Shown here: piece after piece, positions 8,691 through 18,309 of the stretch
Position numbering within the stretch: the first letter of the stretch is position 1
How the letters are laid out: the number at the start of each line of letters is the position of its first letter
NCBI RefSeq assembly: GCF_000814005.1
Contig: NZ_JWLK01000005.1
Coordinates: 310,001 to 374,000 of the forward strand
Source: Ruegeria sp. ANG-S4
Lineage (GTDB): Bacteria; Pseudomonadota; Alphaproteobacteria; Rhodobacterales; Rhodobacteraceae
Direction of reading: 5' to 3'
Length of the DNA stretch: 64,000 nt
Notes under the pieces: model-generated
What the model was told of the DNA's origin: nothing
Database searches by the model: none
The model's input: the letters and a program-made list of their open reading frames with translations, nothing else
Program-made: the position numbers and the translations under genes

Positions 8691-10475
8691 TCAGTGATCC
8701 TGAGCTGCGCCCGCACCGCGGGGAATACGCACGCTTTCGACCAGGTCCTTGATCTCCTGCGGTGTCTCTTTGGTCATGCCTGCAACAGTGTAGGCAACCG
8801 CAAAGTTGATCATCGCACCGATCGCGCCGAACGAGGTCGACTTGATCGGACCCAGCAGCGGGTCTGCATCGGTGAACGAGTTGGTTCCCGGAATGAACAG
8901 CCAACCTTTGTGCAGGAAGATGTAAACCAGGGTCACAACCAGACCAGCCAGCATGCCGCAAACCGCACCCGTGTTGTTGATGCGGGTCGAGAAGATCCCC
9001 ATCATCAGCGCCGGGAAGATCGAAGCTGCCGCCAGACCAAAGGCCAAGGCCACCGTTTGTGCTGCAAAGCCCGGTGGGTTCAGTCCCAGATAGGTTGCAA
9101 CAACAATCGCAACGGCCATTGCGATCCGCGCCGCCAACAGCTCACCCTTTTCAGAGATCGACGGGTTGATTGCGCCTTTGACAAGGTCGTGGGACACCGC
9201 CGAAGAGATTGCCAAGAGCAGACCCGCAGCCGTTGACAGAGCAGCCGCAAGACCACCTGCCGCGACCAGACCGATCACCCAACCCGGAAGGTTGGCAATC
9301 TCGGGGTTGGCCAGAACCAGGATGTCACGGTTGAACTTGGTAAGCTCGTTGCCGACCCAGCCTTTTTCTTCCGCAAGTGTTTGCATTTCGGCATTCTGAT
9401 CGTTGTAGTACTGGATCTTGCCGTCACCGTTCTTGTCTTCCCAATCCAGAAGACCCGTCTTCTGCCAGGTTTTCATCCAATCGTAACGCGGATCGGTGTC
9501 GATTTCTTCAACAGAAACGGCGCCACCTTCGATGCCACCGTTGGGCCACATCATGTCGGTGATGTTCAGACGCGCCATTGCGCCAACCGCGGGGGCGGTC
9601 AGGTACAGCAGTGCGATGAAGACCAGCGTCCAGCCAGCGGACCAACGTGCGTCAGACACTTTCGGCACGGTGAAAAAGCGCATGATCACGTGCGGCAGAC
9701 CGGCAGTACCGATCATCAGCGACAGCGTGAACAGCACCATGTTCAGCGTGTTCGAATGGTGTGCCGTATAGTCGGCAAAGCCGAGCTCGGTCACGATGGC
9801 GTCCAGCTTGGTCAGCAGGGGCTCACCACTTGCGGTGTCACTGAACAGGCCCAGCGCCGGGATCGGCGTGCCGGTCAGCTGCAGCGAGATGAAGATTGCC
9901 GGGATGGTGTAGGCGGTGATCAGCACGCAGTACTGAGCGACCTGTGTGTAGGTCACGCCCTTCATTCCGCCAAACACCGCGTAGGCAAACACGACACAGG
10001 CACCGATCAGCAGACCGGAAGTGTTCGACACTTCGAGGAAGCGGCCGAAGGCCACACCAACGCCGGTCATCTGACCGATCACGTAGGTCACCGACGCAAC
10101 GATCAGACAGATCACAGCAACGATACGTGCTGTCTGGCTGTAGAAACGGTCGCCGATGAATTCCGAGACGGTGAATTTGCCGAACTTACGCAGGTAAGGC
10201 GCAAGCAGCAGGGCAAGCAGCACGTAGCCGCCGGTCCAACCCATCAGGAAGGTCGAGTTGTCATAGCCCGTAAAGGCAATGAGGCCCGCCATCGAGATGA
10301 ACGAGGCCGCAGACATCCAGTCCGCTGCTGTCGCCATACCGTTGGTGACCGGGTGAACGCCGCGGTTTGCAGCGTAGAACTCGGATGTGGAACCCGCGCG
10401 GGCCCAGATCGCGATGCCGATGTACAGCGCAAAGGACGCGCCGACAAACAGCAGGTTGATGGTAAACTGGTCCAT
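8691..10475 (-). CDS. Sodium:solute symporter, VC_2705 (acetate-class) large subunit
   Basis: A 594-residue polytopic membrane protein of the SSS family with 13 or so hydrophobic segments. The N-terminal YAANRGVHPVTNGMATAADW segment and the SAASFISMAG motif are typical of ActP-like carriers. A hydrophilic insert near residues 335-385 contains a D.NGDGK EF-hand-like loop that marks the VC_2705 subfamily. It pairs with the small DUF4212 protein encoded 7 bases upstream. With acs and adk in the same block, acetate or another short monocarboxylate is the likely substrate, taken up with Na+. Substrate is inferred from context only. Confidence 0.9.
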   Translation of the reverse strand: MDQFTINLLFVGASFALYIGIAIWARAGSTSEFYAANRGVHPVTNGMATAADWMSAASFISMAGLIAFTGYDNSTFLMGWTGGYVLLALLLAPYLRKFGKFTVSEFIGDRFYSQTARIVAVICLIVASVTYVIGQMTGVGVAFGRFLEVSNTSGLLIGACVVFAYAVFGGMKGVTYTQVAQYCVLITAYTIPAIFISLQLTGTPIPALGLFSDTASGEPLLTKLDAIVTELGFADYTAHHSNTLNMVLFTLSLMIGTAGLPHVIMRFFTVPKVSDARWSAGWTLVFIALLYLTAPAVGAMARLNITDMMWPNGGIEGGAVSVEEIDTDPRYDWMKTWQKTGLLDWEDKNGDGKIQYYNDQNAEMQTLAEEKGWVGNELTKFNRDILVLANPEIANLPGWVIGLVAAGGLAAALSTAAGLLLAISSAVSHDLVKGAINPSISEKGELLAARIAMAVAIVVATYLGLNPPGFAAQTVALAFGLAAASIFPALMMGIFSTRINNTGAVCGMLAGLVVTLVYIFLHKGWLFIPGTNSFTDADPLLGPIKSTSFGAIGAMINFAVAYTVAGMTKETPQEIKDLVESVRIPRGAGAAQDH

Positions 10476-10482
10476 GGCTCGC

Positions 10483-10767
10483 TTACTCCTCGTCGACGCC
10501 GTATTCGGCGTCCAGCTTGTTCATGCGCCAGGCGTAGTTGAAGATCAGCACCAGAAAGACCAGGATTGATCCTTGCTGAGCGAACCAGAAGCCCAGATCG
10601 GTACCGCCGATGGCGATGCCGGACAACAACGGACGCAGCAGAATGCCGAATCCGAAAGACACCAGCGCCCAGATCGCGAGGCTGATGTAGATGAGGCGCA
10701 GGTTGGCCTGCCAATAGCCCTTATCGGACTGGGCGGCCTGCGCGGAGTTTGATGATTGATCCGCCAT
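10483..10767 (-). CDS. DUF4212 small subunit of the sodium:solute symporter
   Basis: A 94-residue protein with two membrane helices (about 25-47 and 58-80), matching the small partner always found with VC_2705-type symporters. The start at 10767 is set by a strong GGAGGA ribosome-binding site six bases upstream; the longer frame to 10812 has none and would add a charged leader. Its gap to the large subunit is 7 bases. It probably stabilises the carrier; its exact role is unknown. Confidence 0.9.
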   Translation of the reverse strand: MADQSSNSAQAAQSDKGYWQANLRLIYISLAIWALVSFGFGILLRPLLSGIAIGGTDLGFWFAQQGSILVFLVLIFNYAWRMNKLDAEYGVDEE

Positions 10768-10950
10768 CGCGGGTTCCTCCTTCACTTCCTCGTTGGGCGG
10801 CCCATTGCTCAACTCCTCCAGTGCGTCGGACCGCTTCTCTGTTGTGCCAAACGCAGTGTCACGTCAGGCAAGACTTCCCTGGTCCGCCAAGGCGGGTCCA
10901 TTGAAGTATTCTGTTTTAGGATCAAAGCCCTGGGGGCTTCTCTCCTCCCC

Positions 10951-11634
10951 TTAACTCACGACTTCGCCAACGATTCCTTCCAGATCGCCTGCGATGTCAT
11001 TGATCTTGCCCATGGCGTCGACGCGTTTCAGAACGCCGTGGTTTTGGTAGTAGTCGATCAGTGGCGCGGTCTGCGCGTGATACGCCTTTAACCGAGACGC
11101 CACTGTTTCCGCATTGTCGTCGGCGCGACGCTTGAATTCGGTGTTGCCGCACTTGTCGCAGACGCCTTCGACCGCGGGTGTTTTATAGACATCATGATAA
11201 CCTTCGCCGCAGCCTGCACAGGTGTATCGGCCCGAGATCCGCGTCACCATTTCGGCATCCTCAACCTCAAGGCTGATTGCGGCGCTGACTTTCTGATCGG
11301 TTGCGGCCAGAAGACCATCCAAAGCTTCGGCCTGCACGGTCGTGCGCGGGAACCCGTCCAGTATGACACCCTTGGCGCAATCCGGTTCGGCAATGCGATC
11401 GCGAAGGATGGCGATGACGATCCCGTCGCTGACCAGATCGCCCGCCTCCATCACCGCTTTGGCAGCTTTGCCCGCCTCGGTCCCGGCAGCCACGGCGTCG
11501 CGCAGCAGGTCGCCGGTGCTGAGTTGAACCAGTCCAAACTTGTCCTCAAGCATACGCGCCTGTGTACCCTTCCCGGCGCCCGGAGGGCCGAGAAGGATCA
11601 GAACAGCAGGCGTTGTTGTGGTGGCAGCGTCCAT
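10951..11634 (-). CDS. adk: Adenylate kinase with zinc-binding LID
   Basis: A 227-residue enzyme catalysing 2 ADP = ATP + AMP. The P-loop GPPGAGKGT is at residues 16-24, DGFPRT is present, and the LID carries a CAGC...CDKC set that should hold Zn2+, a long-type LID variant. The gene starts about 7 bases after the acs stop; a GTG just before the ATG is an alternative start. Acs releases AMP and pyrophosphate, and this enzyme returns AMP to ADP, so its position in the operon makes metabolic sense. Most roseobacters also have an adk elsewhere, which would make this a second, acetate-linked copy; that cannot be checked here. A short weak hairpin (about 10924-10936) follows the gene. Confidence 0.93.
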   Translation of the reverse strand: MDAATTTTPAVLILLGPPGAGKGTQARMLEDKFGLVQLSTGDLLRDAVAAGTEAGKAAKAVMEAGDLVSDGIVIAILRDRIAEPDCAKGVILDGFPRTTVQAEALDGLLAATDQKVSAAISLEVEDAEMVTRISGRYTCAGCGEGYHDVYKTPAVEGVCDKCGNTEFKRRADDNAETVASRLKAYHAQTAPLIDYYQNHGVLKRVDAMGKINDIAGDLEGIVGEVVS

Positions 11635-11641
11635 CACACCC

Positions 11642-13606
11642 TCACTTGTTCGCGCGGTTCTGGATCAGGTCGTCGACAACCGACGGATCAGCGAGCGTTG
11701 AAGTATCACCCAGCGATCCAAAGTCGTTTTCGGCAATCTTGCGCAGAATGCGGCGCATAATCTTGCCCGACCGGGTCTTGGGCAGGCCGGGGGCCCACTG
11801 GATAACGTCCGGCGATGCGATCGGGCCGATCTCGGTCCGCACCCATGTCCGCAGCTCTTTCAGCAACTCATCGCTGGGTTCGCGATTATTCATCAGAGTG
11901 ACGTAACAATAGATGCCTTGCCCCTTGATTTCATGGGGATATCCCACCACGGCGGCTTCGGCGACAGCAGCATGGGCGACCAGTGCGCTTTCCACTTCGG
12001 CGGTGCCCATCCGGTGGCCGGATACGTTGATCACATCATCCACGCGGCCCGTGATCCAGTAATCGCCATCCTCATCACGGCGGCAGCCGTCGCCGGTAAA
12101 GTAGTATCCTTTGTAGTCCGAGAAATAGGTTTTCTCGAACCGTTCATGATCGCCCCAGACGGTGCGCATCTGACCGGGCCAGCTGTCCTTGATACAAAGA
12201 ACACCTTCGATGCCGTTGCCCTGAATCTCGACACCGGATTGGGGGTCCAGCACCACCGGTTCGACGCCAAAGAACGGCTTCATGGCCGCACCCGGCTTCA
12301 TCGCATGCGCGCCGGGCAGGGGGGTCATCAGGTGCCCACCGGTTTCGGTTTGCCACCAGGTGTCGACGATTGGGCAATTGCCCTTGCCGACAATCTCATT
12401 GTACCAATTCCAGGCCTCCGGGTTGATCGGCTCGCCCACGGTGCCCAGCACCTTGAGATCACTCAGATCGTGCTTTTCAACCCATTCGTTGCCCTGACCC
12501 ATCAATGCGCGGATTGCGGTCGGAGCGGTATAGAACTGGTTTACCTTATGCTTTGCGCAAACCTCCCAGAACCGTCCGGCATCGGGGAAGGTCGGAACAC
12601 CTTCGAACATCACGGTGGTCGCGCCGTTCGCTAAAGGGCCATAAACGATATAGCTGTGCCCGGTCACCCATCCGACGTCGGCCGTGCACCAGTACACATC
12701 GCCGTCATGGTAATCGAAGGTGATTTCGTGGGTCAGCGAGGCGTAAACCAGATAGCCGCCTGTTGTGTGGACAACACCCTTGGGCTGACCAGTCGAACCG
12801 GACGTGTAGAGGATGAACAATGGGTCTTCGGCCGCCATCTCTGCCGGAGCGGAGTAATCATCGGCTTCAAGCGCCATTTCGTTGTAGTCAAAGTCGCGAC
12901 CATCGATCCACGTTGTCTGACCGCCGGTGCGCTTGACGACAAGGCACTTCACCGTGTCCTTGCAGTGCAGTAGGGCCGCATCTGCGTTTGATTTCAGCGG
13001 CGTTTTACGACCGCCGCGCGGGGCCTCATCGGCAGTAATGACCACTTTCGCGTCGCATCCGTTGACCCGAGCGGCCAGTGCGTCAGGGGAAAACCCGGCA
13101 AATACAATTGAATGGATGGCGCCGATCCGGGCACATGCCAGCATCGCGTAAGCCGCCTCGGGGATCATCGGCAGGTAAATGATGACGCGATCCCCTTTGC
13201 GGACGCCCAGCGACTCCAAGATGTTTGCCATGCGGCAGGTGCGACGGTGCAGTTCGGCATAGGTGATGTATTGCGCCGCATCGTTTGGATCATCCGGTTC
13301 CCAGATGATCGCGGTCTGATCGCCGCGGGTTTCCAGATGCCGGTCAAGGCAATTGGCGGATACGTTCAGTGCGCCATCCGCGTACCAGTTGATTTTGACC
13401 GATCCAAAATCATAGCTGACATCCTTGACCTGGGAATAGGGCTTGATCCAATCGATCCGTTTTCCATGTTCTCCCCAAAACGCGTCGGGATCGCTGACGG
13501 AGGCCGCATACATGTCCGCATACGTGTTGGCGTCGACATGCGCCCGCGATACGGTTTCTGCGGATGGCGGATAAGTCTTGGCATCTGCCTGGGCAGCGGT
13601 GGTCAT
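11642..13606 (-). CDS. acs: Acetyl-CoA synthetase (acetate--CoA ligase)
   Basis: A 654-residue cytoplasmic AMP-forming ligase of full length, converting acetate, ATP and CoA to acetyl-CoA, AMP and PPi. Visible motifs are the phosphate loop [11 protein letters not shown], the TWWQTETGG segment and the C-terminal [11 protein letters not shown] whose second lysine is the site of inhibitory acetylation in the family. A strong GGGAGGAG ribosome-binding site precedes the start. It heads the minus-strand acetate block with adk and the symporter pair, giving uptake, activation and AMP recycling in one unit. Confidence 0.97.
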   Translation of the reverse strand: MTTAAQADAKTYPPSAETVSRAHVDANTYADMYAASVSDPDAFWGEHGKRIDWIKPYSQVKDVSYDFGSVKINWYADGALNVSANCLDRHLETRGDQTAIIWEPDDPNDAAQYITYAELHRRTCRMANILESLGVRKGDRVIIYLPMIPEAAYAMLACARIGAIHSIVFAGFSPDALAARVNGCDAKVVITADEAPRGGRKTPLKSNADAALLHCKDTVKCLVVKRTGGQTTWIDGRDFDYNEMALEADDYSAPAEMAAEDPLFILYTSGSTGQPKGVVHTTGGYLVYASLTHEITFDYHDGDVYWCTADVGWVTGHSYIVYGPLANGATTVMFEGVPTFPDAGRFWEVCAKHKVNQFYTAPTAIRALMGQGNEWVEKHDLSDLKVLGTVGEPINPEAWNWYNEIVGKGNCPIVDTWWQTETGGHLMTPLPGAHAMKPGAAMKPFFGVEPVVLDPQSGVEIQGNGIEGVLCIKDSWPGQMRTVWGDHERFEKTYFSDYKGYYFTGDGCRRDEDGDYWITGRVDDVINVSGHRMGTAEVESALVAHAAVAEAAVVGYPHEIKGQGIYCYVTLMNNREPSDELLKELRTWVRTEIGPIASPDVIQWAPGLPKTRSGKIMRRILRKIAENDFGSLGDTSTLADPSVVDDLIQNRANK

Positions 13607-14007
13607 CTTTGAGGCTCCTCCCTCTGGACTGAATCACATGGATCAACGCCGCCCGTCGTTTTGGCTTTGTTGATCCGGCTCCTCCCGGTTTTGAATAATA
13701 CGGAGATCAGAAAATAAATAAATAAAATGCCGTAATCCTTGAATTTGTTTGTAAAGAAATTTCGCGTTCCCCTGGAATTTTGTAAACTTTCCCCTCATGC
13801 GGGTGGCCGATAGCTATGATAAAAAGGGGTGAAGTGTGTAAACCGACTGCGCTGGCAACCGCGCGGATGGCCCGCAGGAACCACAAGGGTGTGCGTATTG
13901 CACCGATGCAAAGACCGCCCGTAGCAGGGGTTGGCAGTCCAACGACGACGCGCTAGCTTTCGGATCAAGCGCTTCGGGAAATGGGCGCAGATAAGGGAGA
14001 GATCATT
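13607..14007. other. Divergent promoter region between acs and the TRAP operon
   Basis: No gene is supported in these 401 bases. The acs-proximal half (about 13680-13800) is markedly AT-rich and is the likely acs promoter area. The TRAP-proximal half holds two short perfect dyads, 13898-13911 and 13930-13943, described separately. A long frame on the minus strand here runs into dctP antisense and is not credible. Confidence 0.6.
13898..13943. promoter_or_regulatory. Candidate operator pair upstream of the TRAP genes
   Basis: TTGCACCGATGCAA at 13898-13911 has perfect 5-base arms around 4 bases and resembles LacI-family operators. A second dyad, GTTGG-N4-CCAAC, lies at 13930-13943. Both are 65-110 bases before dctP. 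No regulator gene lies next to them, so the binding protein is unknown. Confidence 0.4.
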
Positions 14008-15024
14008 ATGAAAAAGATGTTGAGTGGCGCGGCAGTTGCCGCCCTTGGGGTGGCTTTTGTCACCGAGGCTGCGGCGACAGAATGGAACGCCTCGGTCTGG
14101 GGCAAACGCCGCGCGTTCACCGAGCATGTCGAGAAATTGGCAGAACTGGTCAACGAAAAAACCGGAGGCGATTTCACCATCAATGTCAGCTATGGCGGCC
14201 TGTCCAAACCACGCGAAAATCTGGACGGAATTGAAATCGGCGCGTTTGAAATGGCGCAGTTCTGCGCCGGTTATCATCGCGACAAAAACCGTGCAATCAC
14301 GGTTCTGGAGCTTCCGTTTTTGGGCGTGAACAATCTGGATGAAGAAGTGGCCGTCAGCCATGCGGTCTATGATCATCCTGCCGTCAAAGACGAGATGGCG
14401 CAATGGAATGCGCGGATCATCATGACCTCGCCCATGCCGCAATATAACCTTGTGGGAACTGGTGATCCCCGGGATGAACTGGCGGATTTCGACGGAATGC
14501 GCGTCCGCGCCACGGGTGGCCTAGGTCAGGCTTTTGAAGCCGTTGGAGGTGTTCCGACATCAGTACCAGCCACCGAAGCCTACAACGCGATGGAATCCGG
14601 CGTCGTTGACACTGTGGCCTTTGCACAGCACGCGCATTTGTCCTTTGGCACGATCAACGAAGCAGATTGGTGGACCGCCAACCTGAACCCCGGCACGGTG
14701 AATTGCCCGGTTGTGGTCAACATCGACGCGTATGAGGCGTTGTCGCCAGAGCATCGCGAAGCGCTGGACAGTTCGGTTGATGAAGCGATCGAGCACTATC
14801 TGGCGAATTACGGCGGCCTGCTTGAGCAGTGGGACAGTGTCCTTGATGAGAAAGGCGTTGCAAAGATCAACATTGACGACGCCGTCATTGATGAGTTCCG
14901 CGCCAAAGCCGCAGACCCGATCCGTGAACAGTGGATCGCGGATATGTCGGCGCAGGGCCTTCCGGCCCAAGATCTTTACGATCTGGTCCAGGCGACTTTG
15001 CAACAGCAACGCGGCGGTAACTGA
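14008..15024 (+). CDS. dctP: TRAP transporter substrate-binding protein (DctP family)
   Basis: A 338-residue periplasmic protein with a Sec signal peptide ending near AAATE. The start at 14008 follows AAGGGAGAG; the in-frame ATG at 13981 lies before that site. The G.RVRATGG...EA.GG.P segment near residue 165 matches the ligand-contacting arginine region of DctP proteins, where the arginine holds a carboxylate. It feeds the DctQ and DctM permease genes that follow. The substrate is probably an organic acid but cannot be told; N-terminal similarity to C4-dicarboxylate binders is only general. Confidence 0.9.
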   Translation: MKKMLSGAAVAALGVAFVTEAAATEWNASVWGKRRAFTEHVEKLAELVNEKTGGDFTINVSYGGLSKPRENLDGIEIGAFEMAQFCAGYHRDKNRAITVLELPFLGVNNLDEEVAVSHAVYDHPAVKDEMAQWNARIIMTSPMPQYNLVGTGDPRDELADFDGMRVRATGGLGQAFEAVGGVPTSVPATEAYNAMESGVVDTVAFAQHAHLSFGTINEADWWTANLNPGTVNCPVVVNIDAYEALSPEHREALDSSVDEAIEHYLANYGGLLEQWDSVLDEKGVAKINIDDAVIDEFRAKAADPIREQWIADMSAQGLPAQDLYDLVQATLQQQRGGN

Positions 15025-15083
15025 TCGTCACTGCCGGGCGCTTTCGGGCGCTCGGCTTCTACTAAAGACAGGGGTTCACCGGA

Positions 15084-15713
15084 ATGGCAGGACAGGCCAC
15101 GGTGTTGGAAGACGGCAGCCTCATAAGCCGTCTGGACCAGCGATTGTTGCGACTCGAGAAACTTCTGGCATTGATCAGCGGATTGGCCGTGTTTGGCCTG
15201 ATGGTTCTGGCCGTTGTTTCGGTCAGTGGGCGGAATGCGATAAACGCGCCGCTCCCCGGGTACGTTGACTGGATCGAGCAGGCAATGCCGCTGATCGCGT
15301 TCCTTGGCATTTCGTATGTTCAGCGGGACGGTGGCCATATTCGAATGGATATCGCGATTTCCCGTTTGCACGGTCGGGCGCTTTGGCTGTTCGAGACGAT
15401 TTCCGTGGTGTTGATCCTTCTTTTGATGATCGCGTTGGTCTGGGGCAGCTGGTCTCATTTCGATCGGTCCTTTGATTTCGACGCACCGCTTTGGAGCCGC
15501 GACAGCTCGATCGACATCGGCATCCCCCTCTGGCCGGCCAAACTGCTGGCACCCGTTGCGTTTTCGGTGCTGTGTCTACGCCTAGTTCTTCAGGTCTGGG
15601 GCTACGGAAGGGCCTTTGTATTAGGGCTGGACCATCCCGTTGCCGTGCCGTTGATCCAGGACGCTGCCGCACAAGCCGCGGCCGAGGCGGAACAGTTCGA
15701 AGGGCGTTCATAA
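15084..15713 (+). CDS. dctQ: TRAP transporter small permease (DctQ family)
   Basis: A 209-residue inner-membrane protein with four hydrophobic helices (about 28-50, 65-85, 100-122, 150-172), longer than usual at both ends. The MLAVVSVSGR-like and QRDGGHIRMDI segments fit the DctQ family. It sits between the binding protein and the large permease, 59 bases after the former and 3 before the latter. DctQ and DctM together use the Na+ gradient to import the ligand delivered by DctP. Confidence 0.9.
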   Translation: MAGQATVLEDGSLISRLDQRLLRLEKLLALISGLAVFGLMVLAVVSVSGRNAINAPLPGYVDWIEQAMPLIAFLGISYVQRDGGHIRMDIAISRLHGRALWLFETISVVLILLLMIALVWGSWSHFDRSFDFDAPLWSRDSSIDIGIPLWPAKLLAPVAFSVLCLRLVLQVWGYGRAFVLGLDHPVAVPLIQDAAAQAAAEAEQFEGRS

Positions 15714-15716
15714 CTC

Positions 15717-17120
15717 ATGGATACGATTGATATCGGGCTTTGGGTCACGGGCGGCCTGTTGGTTCTCGTCGTGGCCGGGATGCGTGTAGCCTTTGCCGCG
15801 GGACTGGCGGGGTTGATCGGGCTGATCTGGATTTTCTGGGCAAAGTTCGGGTATGACCCCGAGCGGTTTGGCAAGGCAATGACCGTGGCGGTCAAAACCG
15901 CAGGGCAGGTGCCGCATTCCAAGGTCGCCTCTCATACCCTCAGCCTGATCCCAACCTTCATTCTGATCGGATACCTTGCTTATTATGCCGGTTTGACGCG
16001 ATCCTTGTTCGAAGCCGCCAAACGGTGGATTGCCTGGGTGCCCGGTGGCTTGGCCGTGTCGACCATTTTTGCAACTGCGGGATTTGCCGCTGTGTCCGGA
16101 GCCTCGGTTGCGACGTCGGCCGTGTTCGCCCGGATCGCGATCCCCGAAATGCTGAGCGTCGGGTACAACAAACAATTTGCAGCCGGCGTTGTCGCCGCCG
16201 GGGGAACGTTGGCCTCGTTGATCCCCCCATCCGCAATTCTTGTGATCTACGCGATTATTGTAGAGCAGGATGTTGGAAAGCTGCTCTTGGCGGGGTTCAT
16301 TCCCGGCGCGTTTTCGGCCCTGATTTATGGGTTGTTGATCGTTGGCATCGCCGTGATTTTCAAGTCAGTCGGTCCCCCGGTTACAGGATTCTCGTGGAAA
16401 CAACGTTTCGCCGCATTGCCGGGCGCACTGCCCATCGTTGCCGTAATCCTTATTATCATCTGCTTTGTCTATAACCCGTTCGGAGATCAGGCCTGGGGCA
16501 CCCCAACCGAAGGCGGTGCAATTGGTGCTTTCATCGTCTTTTGCTTTGCCATGTTCAATGGCATGCGCTGGTCCGAGCTCAAATCCGCGCTTCTGGAAAC
16601 GGCGAAACTGACGGCGATGATCTTCGCGATCATCTGGGGCGTTTTGATCTACGTGCGCTTTTTGGGGTTTGCCGACCTTCCGGGAGCGTTCTCGGACTGG
16701 ATCACATCGCTTGAAATGTCACCGATGCTGATCCTGATCTGCATCCTGTTGGCCTACGCCGTTCTGGGCATGTTCATGGACGCAATCGGAATGCTGCTGC
16801 TGACTTTGCCAGTTGTCTATCCCGCGGTCATGGCCCTGAATGGGGGCGAAACAGTCAGCGCCGCCGATAGCGCATTTGGCATGTCAGGCCCGATGTGCGC
16901 CATCTGGTTCGGCATTCTGGTGGTCAAGATGGCCGAGTTCTGCCTGATCACCCCACCCATCGGCCTGAACTGCTTTGTGGTTGCCGGGGTCCGCCCGGAC
17001 CTGAGCGTGCAGGATGTCTTTAAAGGCGTCACGCCGTTTTTTATCGCTGATGCGCTGACAATCGCTCTGCTCGTCGCGTTCCCCGGTATCGTTCTGTACC
17101 TGCCGTCGCTTGCAGGTTGA
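15717..17120 (+). CDS. dctM: TRAP transporter large permease (DctM family)
   Basis: A 467-residue inner-membrane protein with about 12 helices and DctM hallmarks: a GGTLASLIPPS motif near residue 165 and a FMDAIGMLLLTLP segment near 350, plus a C-terminal TPPIGLN repeat of the first. It is the ion-coupled channel of the TRAP system. The operon ends in the composite hairpin region at 17130-17250. Confidence 0.93.
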   Translation: MDTIDIGLWVTGGLLVLVVAGMRVAFAAGLAGLIGLIWIFWAKFGYDPERFGKAMTVAVKTAGQVPHSKVASHTLSLIPTFILIGYLAYYAGLTRSLFEAAKRWIAWVPGGLAVSTIFATAGFAAVSGASVATSAVFARIAIPEMLSVGYNKQFAAGVVAAGGTLASLIPPSAILVIYAIIVEQDVGKLLLAGFIPGAFSALIYGLLIVGIAVIFKSVGPPVTGFSWKQRFAALPGALPIVAVILIIICFVYNPFGDQAWGTPTEGGAIGAFIVFCFAMFNGMRWSELKSALLETAKLTAMIFAIIWGVLIYVRFLGFADLPGAFSDWITSLEMSPMLILICILLAYAVLGMFMDAIGMLLLTLPVVYPAVMALNGGETVSAADSAFGMSGPMCAIWFGILVVKMAEFCLITPPIGLNCFVVAGVRPDLSVQDVFKGVTPFFIADALTIALLVAFPGIVLYLPSLAG

Positions 17121-17129
17121 GGGATTTTT

Positions 17130-17250
17130 GCGAGGCTCTGCCTCGCGCTCCGGGATATTTGAGGCCAGATGAAGAGCGGATCCCCTGCTTCATCTGGCTA
17201 AAAATATCCCGGGGGAGTCGCAGCTTGCTGCGGCGGGGGTAGAGCCCCCA
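17130..17250. repeat. Composite hairpin element between convergent genes, probable bidirectional terminator
   Basis: Three nested or successive dyads lie between dctM and the convergent cyclodeaminase gene: GCGAGGC-TCT-GCCTCGC at 17130-17146; a long hairpin with outer arms CCGGGATATTT (17150-17160) and its exact complement (17202-17212) and inner arms GCCAGATGAAG (17164-17174) and its exact complement (17188-17198); and smaller stems near 17220-17250. Related CCGGGATATTT-type elements recur between genes in roseobacters, so this looks like a dispersed repeat serving as terminator. Confidence 0.75.
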
Positions 17251-17259
17251 ACCCGATTT

Positions 17260-18303
17260 TCATTCTGCGCGCATCAGCATACCAAACAGGTCGCGCGGGT
17301 CGTCGGGATCGGCCAGCATATCCAGTGGTTCGAAAAATTCGGTGCCTTCAATCGCGCGTTTGACATAGCGAAGGGCCGAGAAGTCTTCGATTGCAAAACC
17401 TACACTGTCGAACAGGGTGATCTGGCGGTCATCTGTGCGACCCTGTGCCTGTCCGGTCATGACCTCCCACATTTCGGTCACCGGGTGATCCGCCTCAAGC
17501 GCCTGAATTTCTCCTTCGATACGTGTCTGTTCTGGGTATTCCACGAAGATGTCCGAGCGCAGCAGGATATCTCGATGCAATTCCGTCTTGCCTGGGCAGT
17601 CGCCGCCGATGGCGTTTATGTGAACACCGGGGCCGACCATGTTGTCGGTCAGGATGGTGGCGTATTTCTTGTCTGCCGTGCAGGTGGTGATGATCTGCGC
17701 ACCTTCGATTGCGTCTTCGGGCGTCTTGCAGGAAATCACGTTCAGACCTTTTCCCTTAAGATTGGCCGCACATTTCGCCGTTGCATTTGGATCAGTGTCA
17801 TACAGCCGAACCGTGTCGATCCCGCACATGGCCTTGAACGCCAGGCATTGAAACTCGGACTGCGCGCCATTTCCGATCATGGCCATCACCGTCGCGGACT
17901 TCGGAGCGAGGTAGCGGCCCACAAGACCCGAGGTTGCCGCCGTGCGCAGGGCGGTCAGCATCGTCATTTCGGTCAGAAGTGTTGGGTAGCCCGTGTAGAC
18001 ATCGGCCAGCAGGCCGAAGGCGGTGACGGTCTGCAACCCCTCGGATGTATTCTTGGGGTGTCCGTTGACGTATTTAAAGCCATAGGCCTCACCATCCGAG
18101 GTTGGCATAAGCTCGATCACGCCATGCGGCGAATGGGCGGGAATGCGCGGGGTTTTGTCGAAGCTTTCCCAGCGTTTGAAATCGGCCTCGATCTGCGCCG
18201 CGATCTGGGTGATCATCGTCTCGACACCGATGTGATGGACAAGTCGCATCATGTTGTCGACGGAAACAAAAGGAACAAGGGCCTTTTCGGACGGTTGCAT
18301 CAT
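17260..18303 (-). CDS. Ornithine cyclodeaminase
   Basis: A 347-residue NAD-dependent enzyme of the ornithine cyclodeaminase/mu-crystallin family that converts ornithine to proline and ammonia. The IGNGAQSEFQ nucleotide-binding turn near residue 142 and the DTDP acidic end are visible, as is the HINAIGGDCPGKTEL segment that carries the catalytic aspartate in characterised members. It begins 6 bases after the CtlX gene, as the last gene of an operon in which the two upstream enzymes both yield ornithine. The alternative would be an alanine or lysine cyclodeaminase relative, but context and length favour ornithine. Confidence 0.92.
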   Translation of the reverse strand: MMQPSEKALVPFVSVDNMMRLVHHIGVETMITQIAAQIEADFKRWESFDKTPRIPAHSPHGVIELMPTSDGEAYGFKYVNGHPKNTSEGLQTVTAFGLLADVYTGYPTLLTEMTMLTALRTAATSGLVGRYLAPKSATVMAMIGNGAQSEFQCLAFKAMCGIDTVRLYDTDPNATAKCAANLKGKGLNVISCKTPEDAIEGAQIITTCTADKKYATILTDNMVGPGVHINAIGGDCPGKTELHRDILLRSDIFVEYPEQTRIEGEIQALEADHPVTEMWEVMTGQAQGRTDDRQITLFDSVGFAIEDFSALRYVKRAIEGTEFFEPLDMLADPDDPRDLFGMLMRAE

Positions 18304-18309
18304 GCACTC

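Noticed and set aside
9381..10541. A 386-residue open frame on the plus strand
   Set aside because: Antisense shadow of the symporter gene; no ribosome-binding site or domain pattern.
13795..14442. A 215-residue minus-strand frame spanning the acs-dctP gap
   Set aside because: Half of it is antisense to dctP, with no recognisable domain.
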